From: Exiguobacterium sp. s124
GTDB taxonomy: Bacteria > Bacillota > Bacilli > Exiguobacteriales > Exiguobacteriaceae
NCBI RefSeq assembly: GCF_018617485.1
Contig: NZ_JACSKH010000007.1
Coordinates: 1-38,529 of the forward strand
Reading direction: 5' to 3'
DNA: 38,529 nucleotides
Under the pieces are notes generated by a model that worked only from the letters and a program-made list of their open reading frames with translations, was not told the origin of the DNA and did not search any database. Position 1 is the stretch's first letter; every line of letters begins with the position of its first letter. Below, piece by piece: positions 31,333 to 38,529 of this stretch. A program made the translations under genes and the position numbers.

Positions 31333-32433
31333 ATGCTGTTTGTACGATTCACCGACGTTCCGGACACACGGATCCAGAACTATGAACGGCTCACCTTCGC
31401 CGAGGCAGTCATCGCGACCCATGAGCTGCACCAGGCACGCAGCGAGGAAGGGACGAGCTGCTCCGGTGATTTCCGGCTCTTCGACCAGAAGGATGAACTG
31501 CTCTATCGAGGAACTTTCACGTTCGGAACTGAGGGAACGTATCCGAACCTATATCATCAAGTGCAAGACCGGGTACAACGGATCCGGACGAAGAAGGAGG
31601 ACAACGCGAAGAAAATGTGGCTGCTCGACGAGATCGAGTCCGAGACACCAGTCAATTATAAGCGCCTGTCCGCCAATTCGAACCCGGTCGTGTCGTCGAC
31701 GTATCAGTCACACCTGACCCGACTACAGCGCCGCCTCATCTACGGGGCGGCCACGGCCGGGATTCTATTCACCTCACTCTTTACTGCCGCGCAATGGCTT
31801 ATCGATAAAGAGGCACACGCCGAACAGGGAACCGATGGCGAACAGACGTGGCTGAATGCTTACGAGCAGGCGCTCCAAGGTGAGGAATCCTCACTAATCA
31901 ATTTACTGGAACGAAAAGACCGGTCCGAGGAAGAGGATGCCCTATTGATCGACCTCTATCTAGCGGAAGGAAAAGATCAGAAAGCGCTCGAGCTCACGGA
32001 TGATCCCATCCTGATTGAAACGAAACTGGCCGGGCTCGAGTTATCCGATAAGGAAAAATTGGAACGGCTCCAGGACTTCCAAGCGTCACATCCGACCGAT
32101 GAGGGCGCGTTCGATATCGCCACACTTGAACGGGATCATGAGACCGTGGCCAAGACGGATGACGTGGAGTGGACCGCTCCCCGCGTCTCCTCGAAAGTGA
32201 CCGCCTATCTCTACCTCGGGGACATCGAGTCCGCGAATGAGTGGGCGTCCAAAACAAACGACCCTGCCGTACAAGTAAAGATCGATAAATACCAAGACAT
32301 TACGGCCACTATCGACGAACTGAACGAAAAATTGAAGAAGACCTCTAGCAAGGACACTTCGGCCCGTGAGAAGATTCAAGCCTTTATCGCTGCTGAAGAA
32401 ATTGACCGAGAAACAATTCTTTATTCAGATTAA
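31333..32433 (+). CDS. Single-pass membrane protein of the transfer operon, EssB-like layout
   Basis: The protein has 366 residues. A soluble N-terminal domain (about 1-130, with RFTDVPDTRIQNYERLTFAE) is followed by one transmembrane helix (about 134-154, LIYGAATAGILFTSLFTAAQ). A helical extracytoplasmic domain (about 160-366) reads like tetratricopeptide-type repeats (LIDLYLAEGKDQKALELTDD). This layout recalls EssB/YukC of type VII secretion, but no specific motif proves homology. GAGGAGGAACG precedes the ATG. Probably a structural part of the transfer machine. Confidence 0.65.
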   Translation: MLFVRFTDVPDTRIQNYERLTFAEAVIATHELHQARSEEGTSCSGDFRLFDQKDELLYRGTFTFGTEGTYPNLYHQVQDRVQRIRTKKEDNAKKMWLLDEIESETPVNYKRLSANSNPVVSSTYQSHLTRLQRRLIYGAATAGILFTSLFTAAQWLIDKEAHAEQGTDGEQTWLNAYEQALQGEESSLINLLERKDRSEEEDALLIDLYLAEGKDQKALELTDDPILIETKLAGLELSDKEKLERLQDFQASHPTDEGAFDIATLERDHETVAKTDDVEWTAPRVSSKVTAYLYLGDIESANEWASKTNDPAVQVKIDKYQDITATIDELNEKLKKTSSKDTSAREKIQAFIAAEEIDRETILYSD

Positions 32434-32447
32434 GGTAGGTGAAATAA

Positions 32448-34811
32448 TTGAGAACTGAATCTCTATCACCACGATTCCCGATACGTCTGATTTTCCCTGC
32501 CCTGTTCTGCCTGTTGGTGTTTCCGGTCGGGATTTTTTATCTACTGAATGGGGTCTACAACATCATACGACAGATCATGACCCCGATAGTACAAGACGGG
32601 CTGTTGGCCGGGGCGACGATTCCAACGCTCTCACCCGCCTTGTTCTTGAAGGTGAGTCTTCCCTCTTCGACCGTCTTACTCGGACTGATCGCGTTCAGTC
32701 TGTTCAGCGGATTGGTCGTGTTCGGCAAGGTATGGCTGAACTTCCGGGATTTGCGGCAGAATCAGAAAGGGAGCGCCCGCTTCACCTCATTCGATGAATT
32801 GAAGCAACAGTACCGTCGCGTTCCGGACCGGAAGAAGCGCTATGACGGATTAGGCGGTGTCCCCGTCGGACGGGTCAAGAACGAGCTGTTCATCGATGAT
32901 TCGCCCGTCAACAACCTCGTCATCGGCACAACCCGATCCGGGAAGGGTGAGACGTTCGTCTTTTCTACGATCGACCTGTACAGTCGATCCAGTGATCAAG
33001 CGAGCCTGATCATCAACGACCCGAAAGGTGAGCTCTTCGCCGCCTCGAAGGAGACGCTCGAGCAACGCGGCTATCAGGTCGAGGTGTTGAACCTGATGAA
33101 TCCGCTCCAATCGATGTCGTACAACCTGCTGCAACTGACGATTGACGCATTTTTAGAAGAGAACTACTCGCTCGCCCAACAGTATGCGCGCTCGGTCGCG
33201 TTCATGTTGTACCATGACCCGAAGGCACGGGACCCGTTCTGGGCCAACTCGTCGATTGACCTATGTACGGCGCTCATCCTCGGCCTCTGTGAGGAGGCGA
33301 AGGACACGCCGGAGAAGATCAACATGTACAACGTCGCGCTCATGCTCTCAGACTTAGGGTCACGGACGGTGGTCACACGACAAGGGCAGGAGATTTCGGC
33401 ACTCGACGAGTTCTTTCAGCGGTTCCCGGAGAACCATCCGGCCCGGCTCCAGTTCGCGACGCTCCACTTCTCGGGTGGCCAGACACGGGCGAGTATCCTG
33501 GCTAATACGAATGCGAAGCTAGGGATCTTCACGTTGAACGGGACCGGGAAGTTGACGTCGATGAACTCGCTCGACATGCGACGCATCGGATTCAACCGCT
33601 GGATCAGTGGACGGACTGAACCTTTGACACGGCTCACGTTCACGTTCCCCGACGGGACGACCCATGCGCTCACGACGGACGACGATGGCAGCTTCATCGT
33701 GTATCATATGTCGCCCCTTCAAATCGGGGACATCGTCCAGATTTCGACCGACTCAAGCACTGCAACGATCCAGCTGGGAGCGCATGACGAGGAAAGTGGA
33801 CGGTTCCACTACTTCATCGACGGGACGATCCAGATTCGCGAAGTGATGCACCAGATGCGACCCGTGGCGGTGTTCCTGATCGTCCCGGACTATGACCCGA
33901 CCTTCAACGTCATCGCGTCGCTCTACATCAAACAGGTGTACACGGCGCTCGCCCGGGTCGCCTCGCAGACGAAACAAGGTAAATGTGAGCGCCAAGTCGT
34001 CTTCTTACTCGATGAGTTCGGCAACATGCCGCCGATCGAAGGCATGGCCAACATCATAACAGTCTGTCTCGGTCGGAACATGCGCTTCAATCTCGTCATC
34101 CAGGCCTACTCCCAACTCGAGAACCTATACGGAGAGGATTGGAAGACGATTGACGGCAACTGTGGGAACACTCACTATCTGTTGACCGCGGACGAATCGA
34201 CCGCCGAACTAATCTCGAAGAAACTCGGTGAGGCGACCATCGTCACCAAATCGCGTTCCGGACAGACGTTCTCGCTCAAGAAATCGAAGACGGAGAACGT
34301 GGACGGCCGTCGGCTCATGACGGCGACCGAGGTCATGGGACTCAAAGAGGGCGAGATGCTCATCATCCGTGTCATCAAGCGTCAGGACACGAAGAAACGA
34401 CGTATCCAGTCGTATCCGATCTTCCTGAACGGCAGGACGGCGATGAAGTACCGCTACGAGTACTTGGCGGACGATTTTGACACAGATCGCTCCTTGCATG
34501 ACATCGACATCCCCTGCCGTCACGCCGGTCTCGATTTCGAACAGATTCGAATCCGCTTTACGCAGAAAGAAGACGCGACGGAAGCGAATACGCCATCAAA
34601 TCAGGAAGAAAAGTCCTTGACGGTATGTGACGTGCTTCAGGACAGCATCCTCCGCTCGATGTTCGAAGGACATGACATCGGCGGGATGTCCCTCCCCGAG
34701 TTCGAAACGAACCTGAACCTAGGAGTTTACGACGTCACCGACAGCCAGAAGAGCTTTTTGAGCACGATGATCGCGAAACGACTCAAGAAACTGAAGCAAG
34801 GCACACCGTAG
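32448..34811 (+). CDS. virD4: VirD4/TraG-type coupling protein (TrsK-like) with an inserted beta-rich domain
   Basis: The coupling protein links the relaxosome to the secretion channel. The 787-residue protein has two N-terminal membrane helices (about 13-38 and 70-98), Walker A GTTRSGKGET (160-169), IINDPKGELF, and Walker B FLLDEFGNMPP (about 518-528), followed by FNLVIQAYSQLENLYGE. Between the ATPase motifs lies an unusual segment, about 378-468 (LTFTFPDGTTHALTTDDDGS and on), which reads as an Ig-like beta sandwich. The protein is longer than the roughly 550-610 residues I recall for TrsK and TraJ. The start is TTG 32448 behind AAGGTAGGTG. It ends in an acidic, helical tail. Confidence 0.92.
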   Translation: MRTESLSPRFPIRLIFPALFCLLVFPVGIFYLLNGVYNIIRQIMTPIVQDGLLAGATIPTLSPALFLKVSLPSSTVLLGLIAFSLFSGLVVFGKVWLNFRDLRQNQKGSARFTSFDELKQQYRRVPDRKKRYDGLGGVPVGRVKNELFIDDSPVNNLVIGTTRSGKGETFVFSTIDLYSRSSDQASLIINDPKGELFAASKETLEQRGYQVEVLNLMNPLQSMSYNLLQLTIDAFLEENYSLAQQYARSVAFMLYHDPKARDPFWANSSIDLCTALILGLCEEAKDTPEKINMYNVALMLSDLGSRTVVTRQGQEISALDEFFQRFPENHPARLQFATLHFSGGQTRASILANTNAKLGIFTLNGTGKLTSMNSLDMRRIGFNRWISGRTEPLTRLTFTFPDGTTHALTTDDDGSFIVYHMSPLQIGDIVQISTDSSTATIQLGAHDEESGRFHYFIDGTIQIREVMHQMRPVAVFLIVPDYDPTFNVIASLYIKQVYTALARVASQTKQGKCERQVVFLLDEFGNMPPIEGMANIITVCLGRNMRFNLVIQAYSQLENLYGEDWKTIDGNCGNTHYLLTADESTAELISKKLGEATIVTKSRSGQTFSLKKSKTENVDGRRLMTATEVMGLKEGEMLIIRVIKRQDTKKRRIQSYPIFLNGRTAMKYRYEYLADDFDTDRSLHDIDIPCRHAGLDFEQIRIRFTQKEDATEANTPSNQEEKSLTVCDVLQDSILRSMFEGHDIGGMSLPEFETNLNLGVYDVTDSQKSFLSTMIAKRLKKLKQGTP

Positions 34812-34827
34812 AGAGGAGGCCGAACCC

Positions 34828-35070
34828 ATGGCCGAGAGTGCGAGAGAGAAGCGAATCCAGAACGAATTGCGTGTCGTCGCGAGGATCATCGAGACGCAGC
34901 GCGTCCGCCTCGAACGGGGCGACGTGCTCAATATCCAAACGACCGATGGCTTTCTGACCGTCTATCAGGACGACACCTCAGACACCCCAAAAACTGTTAC
35001 ACTAATAGATAAGTTCGACTTCCGCGTCAACCTGAAGATCGCGGATCTACTGAAGGGGAAAATCGTCTGA
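34828..35070 (+). CDS. Small transfer-operon protein, unknown
   Basis: This 80-residue protein has a basic N-terminal helix (AREKRIQNELRVVARIIETQ) and a beta-rich remainder (LNIQTTDGFLTVYQD). GAGAGGAGG precedes the ATG. It follows the coupling protein by 16 bases, and its GC-rich style matches the backbone, unlike the next gene. Function unknown. Confidence 0.65.
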   Translation: MAESAREKRIQNELRVVARIIETQRVRLERGDVLNIQTTDGFLTVYQDDTSDTPKTVTLIDKFDFRVNLKIADLLKGKIV

Positions 35071-35086
35071 CGGAGGGGTAAACGTT

Positions 35087-35494
35087 ATGAGGAAAATCTT
35101 GATTGGTGTCCTACTCGGAAGTTCGTTACTTTTAGCATCGTGTGGTGCCGAAAGTTCGAATTATCTTTCTACGACTTCTGTTGAAGAAATTGCAGATATT
35201 AAAACTGAGCAAGAAAGTGCATACGTTCTTGTAGACAGCGATAGTCAAGGTAATGAAGGGGCTTACGTTGATACTGTGCGAGAAGTCGCCACGAAAAAAA
35301 AGAAAGACGTTCTCTTATTCAATCCGTTTCAGCCTAATGGGGAAGATCTTGAAGAACGTTCTACCCAAGAACATCCTGAACTTAAAGGTGGCAGATTGTA
35401 CGAGATGACTGACGGTGAAATCAGTCGTGAATTAAATGTATCTGCCCTTACAGAAGATGAATTAAAGGAGCAAGTCACTACTTTCATTAAATAG
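35087..35494 (+). CDS. Lipoprotein, candidate entry-exclusion protein
   Basis: The 135-residue protein has a lipoprotein signal peptide with lipobox LLASC (Cys19), so it is anchored on the outer face of the membrane. The mature part (SAYVLVDSDSQGNEGAYVDT, then DVLLFNPFQPN and GGRLYEMTDGEISRELNVSA) looks like a thioredoxin-type alpha/beta fold without active-site cysteines. It lies directly before the VirB6-like gene. In ICEBs1 the exclusion lipoprotein YddJ acts on the VirB6-like ConG, so the same role is inferred here. The gene is clearly more AT-rich than the flanking transfer genes. Confidence 0.75.
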   Translation: MRKILIGVLLGSSLLLASCGAESSNYLSTTSVEEIADIKTEQESAYVLVDSDSQGNEGAYVDTVREVATKKKKDVLLFNPFQPNGEDLEERSTQEHPELKGGRLYEMTDGEISRELNVSALTEDELKEQVTTFIK

Positions 35495-35514
35495 CCTCTG
35501 AATGGAGGGATTCT

Positions 35515-37470
35515 ATGGGTGATAACGAAGTTGTAAATAAGCTACAAGAGTTCACTGATATCCTTAGTCTCAGTACACTGGTACTGGATGCTCTCCGCTC
35601 AATGGGTTGGATTTTAATACGTGGCTTAGCAGTATTGATTGATGGACTTGAAAAAGTGACTGACAGCATACTACTAACTAAAACATTTTTTAATAACTCT
35701 CAAGTGGTTGAATTCGTTTCTACGATTCAACCTTTTTTGTACGTTCTTTTAGCTGCTAGCTTCCTATTCACGGGTTACCTCATCATCTTTCAAAAGAAAT
35801 TTGATCGAGAAGGATTTTTAATCAATCTGTTTATCACGTTGCTCATTCTCGGACTATTATCTCCAACGATGACGCAAGTAAGTGAATTCAGTGATACCGC
35901 GATTGATTTCACAACTCAAAACTCTGGCGAAAACTCTTCAAGTGAATCGATATCAAATCAGATTTTACGAGAAAACATTCATGATTTGATTGAATATGAC
36001 CGAAACGATTTTTCCGGGTTGGAAGGTGAGGCTTTGAACTCTCTGCCTCAAAGTCATTTACGAAATATCGATATCAACGAGGTATTCGATAGTAATGAAT
36101 TTCGCTTGGGAAGTACTGGCGAACAAATCTCTCAGTCTAAACTAACCTGGAATGGTGAAACGATGGGAACCTCGAAACTCGACCAAGGCGGCGTCGAGTG
36201 GAACAACCAGTATTACTACCGCTATCAGCCGAACTGGTTGACCATCTTCGTGACGCTCGGGATCATGGGCTTCACGCTGTTCTCGATCGCTTATAAACTG
36301 GCGCGTCTCTCGTTCGAGCTCGCCTTTAACTATGTCTTGGCAATTCTCATCGCACCCGCCGACCTGCACAGTGGTCAAAAGACGAAGAAGGTCATCCAGA
36401 GCATTTTGAACACGTTCCTCGTGATCATCCTAATATTCGTCTCGATCAAACTGTACACGATTGGGACCGCCTATCTCGCGGAGACGTTGGACGGATTCGC
36501 CTACCTGATTGCCCTCATCGCCTTCTCGGTAGCATTGATTGACGGGCCCAACATGGTCGAGCGGCTGTTCGGGATTGATGCCGGACTCAAGCGGGGCTGG
36601 GGTGTCGCCCTCAGCGCCTATGCCGCTGGGAAAGGTGTAACCTCGGCAGGTTCCCATGCGGTCTCGAAGGTCGCGCGTGCCGCACAGGGCGCACCAAAGA
36701 TGCCCTCGCTCCATGAGGCCGCGACTACGCGGATGGATTCGAATGCCATGCCACAAAGTGATTCACCGCTTAATGTGGCGACCCAAGCTTCAAAGCAGAT
36801 GGACGCCGAAAGACAAACCGATCCAGATGGTGTTGCTCAGACGAATCAAACCGCAAGTCGTACCCAACCTGACCAAGACGAACCGACAAGTCCGAAGGAC
36901 GTTGCGCAACCAAACAACGGTCAAGAATCCGAGCTTGAAGTGCACGGGTCTCAACACGTGAACGAAGCGTCAGGCCGCACGTCTCCCGAATCGATCCATG
37001 CGACGCACTCGGAATCGAATACCGAACGTGGACCCGACCATCAAACTACGTCTTCTGAGACGCAAAGACCCGAGTCGATTCACGACCATTTAAGTTCTGG
37101 TCAATCTCCAATCCCTACTCCGTCGACTATCGAACCGGTCACCGGGTCCATCGATGCCGCATCCGGACCAGATCACCGTCACAATGAATCGGTAGCCCGA
37201 AACGACGCGACGTCACCGACAGCTCATGAGGCAACATATTCAAACGGCTCATCCTCATCTGCGCCTGATTCGAGTGACACGTCATCAGAGAAACGCCAAG
37301 GACGCGCCCGGCGGACCATCCATCAGGACACCGTGCTCGACGTCGAGACCGAGGTCATCGAACAGGTGCGTGAGAAACAGACGCATCGTCATAGCCAGCA
37401 CCAGGAAGAGTCACGACGGATTTATCCGACCTCGCCACCGCGATCTGACAACATGAAGAAAAAGGAGTGA
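35515..37470 (+). CDS. VirB6/TrbL-like polytopic channel protein (CD3337/EF1877-type)
   Basis: The protein has 651 residues. Membrane helices lie at about 65-90, 98-120, 240-262, 265-285, 300-320 and 325-345. IDGPNMVERLFGIDAGLKRG is a signature I associate with the CD3337/EF1877 mobilome membrane family. A large loop (about 125-235) lies between the second and third helices. The last 270 residues are a polar, low-complexity tail rich in Ser, Gln, Asp and Thr. GGAGGG precedes the ATG. The first 200 codons are AT-rich and the rest GC-rich, with a sharp change near 36140, inside the loop. Confidence 0.83.
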   Translation: MGDNEVVNKLQEFTDILSLSTLVLDALRSMGWILIRGLAVLIDGLEKVTDSILLTKTFFNNSQVVEFVSTIQPFLYVLLAASFLFTGYLIIFQKKFDREGFLINLFITLLILGLLSPTMTQVSEFSDTAIDFTTQNSGENSSSESISNQILRENIHDLIEYDRNDFSGLEGEALNSLPQSHLRNIDINEVFDSNEFRLGSTGEQISQSKLTWNGETMGTSKLDQGGVEWNNQYYYRYQPNWLTIFVTLGIMGFTLFSIAYKLARLSFELAFNYVLAILIAPADLHSGQKTKKVIQSILNTFLVIILIFVSIKLYTIGTAYLAETLDGFAYLIALIAFSVALIDGPNMVERLFGIDAGLKRGWGVALSAYAAGKGVTSAGSHAVSKVARAAQGAPKMPSLHEAATTRMDSNAMPQSDSPLNVATQASKQMDAERQTDPDGVAQTNQTASRTQPDQDEPTSPKDVAQPNNGQESELEVHGSQHVNEASGRTSPESIHATHSESNTERGPDHQTTSSETQRPESIHDHLSSGQSPIPTPSTIEPVTGSIDAASGPDHRHNESVARNDATSPTAHEATYSNGSSSSAPDSSDTSSEKRQGRARRTIHQDTVLDVETEVIEQVREKQTHRHSQHQEESRRIYPTSPPRSDNMKKKE

Positions 37471-37476
37471 TGACCC

Positions 37477-37776
37477 ATGCGTAAATACCGAATCCCGAAC
37501 GAGGTCACGACCGAACTGAAAATCAATAAAATGCTCTATCTGCACGACTTCCTGTTCCTCGTCGGGCTCATCGTACTTCGACTCGTGACGCTCCCATTCA
37601 TCCCGTCGGTGCTGCACATCCCGTTCACGGTCTTTCTCGTCGTCTTCGGGCTGTTCATGGTACTGCGCCCAGCGACCAATCCACAAAAGCGGATGGTCCA
37701 CGCGATTTACTACGCGCTCTTCAAACGGAAAGACACCTATATCGCGCTCGATGCGCAGACGAAAGGACGTGACTGA
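37477..37776 (+). CDS. DUF5592/VirB3-like small membrane protein (TrsC position)
   Basis: The 99-residue protein begins RKYRIPNEVTTELKINKMLY, typical of DUF5592 transfer proteins. Two hydrophobic helices follow (about 24-44, FLFLVGLIVLRLVTLPF; about 48-66, LHIPFTVFLVVFGLFMVL) and a basic tail. Such proteins precede the VirB4 genes in pSK41- and pIP501-like systems and are taken as VirB3 counterparts. AAAGGAG precedes the ATG. Its stop codon lies one base before the next start. Confidence 0.78.
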   Translation: MRKYRIPNEVTTELKINKMLYLHDFLFLVGLIVLRLVTLPFIPSVLHIPFTVFLVVFGLFMVLRPATNPQKRMVHAIYYALFKRKDTYIALDAQTKGRD

Positions 37777-37777
37777 G

Positions 37778-38398
37778 ATGGCTTTCATTGAAGATACGCT
37801 ACAGGGACCGAGACGCACAGGCACCTGGCTCGACGAACAGGACGTGGTCGAGAAACGGAAGGTCAAAGACAAGGTCGTCGTCAAACCGACGATCGCCGAA
37901 CTGATGCCGGTCGTCGACATCACCGGGACCGAGGCGTTCGAAATGCGCGACGGGACCTATCTCGACATGGTCCAGCTCACCTCAAAGGACATCTACTCCT
38001 TGAATGAGGAGGAAAAAGACCATGACGTGTTCTCACTTGCCTATCTTCTGCAAGCGTACACGCACCCGCTCAAGGTCGTGCCACTGAACACACCGCTCAG
38101 TCTCGAGCGGCAGAAGATCAGCATCGAACGACAGATTCGACAAAATCAGACACCTGCCTACCTGCCCTTTCTATTGAAGAAAAAGCAGGAGCTTGAATAC
38201 CTCGAGGAGCATCGCACCAATCGCGATTATCTCCTCTTTTTTTATGCCGACGACGAGCGGACACTACGCGAACGGAAGACGCACCTCTATAAACTGCTCC
38301 GTCGCTCGAACCCGATGCGCGAGTTGAGGCTCGACCAGAAAGTTCATGTGCTCTATCAACTGAACAACCCGAACACGAAACCGCAACTCGACGCCTGA
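37778..38398 (+). CDS. VirB4 N-domain-like transfer protein (TrsD/TraD type)
   Basis: This 206-residue protein has no membrane segment. It reads like the N-terminal domain of VirB4: EMRDGTYLDMVQLTSKDIYS, then FSLAYLLQAYTHPLKVVPLN and RDYLLFFYADDERTLRERKT. Together with the 650-residue ATPase just downstream it makes up the length of a full VirB4. TrsD/TrsE and TraD/TraE pairs are split in the same way, so this is not a fresh frameshift; both parts have their own ribosome binding site. ATG 37778 follows AAAGGACG; an upstream in-frame ATG (37751) lies inside the preceding gene. Confidence 0.82.
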   Translation: MAFIEDTLQGPRRTGTWLDEQDVVEKRKVKDKVVVKPTIAELMPVVDITGTEAFEMRDGTYLDMVQLTSKDIYSLNEEEKDHDVFSLAYLLQAYTHPLKVVPLNTPLSLERQKISIERQIRQNQTPAYLPFLLKKKQELEYLEEHRTNRDYLLFFYADDERTLRERKTHLYKLLRRSNPMRELRLDQKVHVLYQLNNPNTKPQLDA

Positions 38399-38415
38399 AG
38401 AAAGGAGTGACGCAC

Positions 38416-38529
38416 ATGTGGCAACGTCTGCGTGAGCGAATGGCCAAACAACAGGACCCGGAGACCGTCAAGATCGAGAAAGGCTACAATCCCGACGTCA
38501 TCGCCAAAATCCAACCGCAGGGCGGTATT
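38416..38529 (+). CDS. virB4: VirB4-family ATPase, 5' part (continues at position 1 of the circle)
   Basis: ATG 38416 follows AAAGGAG at seven bases. The frame codes for WQRLRERMAKQQDPETVKIE and runs past the window end in the same frame as the segment at 1-1928. It is the true start of that 650-residue protein. Positions 38441-38529 repeat 1-89, so this is the same gene and not a second copy. Confidence 0.92.
   Translation, partial: MWQRLRERMAKQQDPETVKIEKGYNPDVIAKIQPQGGI
38441..38529. repeat. Terminal direct repeat (copy 2), circular junction
   Basis: This is the exact copy of positions 1-89 that marks the circular overlap. Confidence 0.95.

Noticed and set aside
1-38529. tRNA or rRNA genes
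   Set aside because: No cloverleaf with CCA-type acceptor or rRNA-like sequence was seen on either strand.

Overview
The window is one circular conjugative plasmid, cut inside a transfer gene. Its first 89 bases are repeated exactly as its last 89, so the unique circle is about 38,440 bp. Purine-rich AGGAGG-type ribosome binding sites, a Bacillus-type LexA box (GAAC-N4-GTTC), a YolD-like gene and Gram-positive (TrsE/TraE-type) transfer genes point to a Bacillota host of class Bacilli. A mid-GC bacillus such as Exiguobacterium is a guess from the composition of the backbone, not something shown.

Layout. (1) Transfer backbone, GC-rich and all on the + strand, from 30060 through the junction to 8267. 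In order it holds an XRE regulator, a structured RNA candidate, a VirB2-like pilin, a single-pass membrane protein, the VirD4 coupling protein, a lipoprotein, a VirB6-like protein, a DUF5592/VirB3-like protein, a VirB4 N-domain protein, the VirB4 ATPase, a lysozyme/M23 wall hydrolase, a VirB8-like protein, a coiled-coil membrane protein, oriT, a MobC-like protein, a MobP2-type relaxase, two small genes and an ArdC-like antirestriction protein. (2) AT-rich cargo, 8270-16850: a secreted metallo-beta-lactamase-fold protein with DUF3006, several unrecognised genes, a decayed paralogue, a RadC-like JAMM protein, an SOS-controlled YolD, an internally deleted IS, and two further structured-RNA candidates. 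(3) Defence and maintenance, 16851-30059: a CD-NTase/SLATT (CBASS) pair, a serine resolvase, a single-chain methyltransferase/XhoI-family restriction enzyme two bases behind the replication primase, iterated GTATACATGTA repeats as centromere, ParA and a small ParB analogue, an AbrB/RelE-type toxin-antitoxin pair, and a 726-residue protein with a nuclease-like core.

How it works together. The primase-type Rep replicates the plasmid; ParA, its small partner and the repeat arrays partition it; the resolvase resolves multimers; the toxin-antitoxin and restriction-modification modules punish loss. The type IV secretion genes transfer it, and ArdC probably protects it on entry. CBASS, the restriction enzyme and possibly the 726-residue protein defend the host against phage or competing DNA.

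The least explained parts are three separate 230-255 nt structured, non-coding segments (11038-11271, 15633-15864, 30560-30813), a riboswitch-like leader with a terminator before a membrane protein gene (13525-13703), an inserted beta-rich domain in the coupling protein, and an AT-rich mosaic block covering the lipoprotein and the N-terminal half of VirB6.
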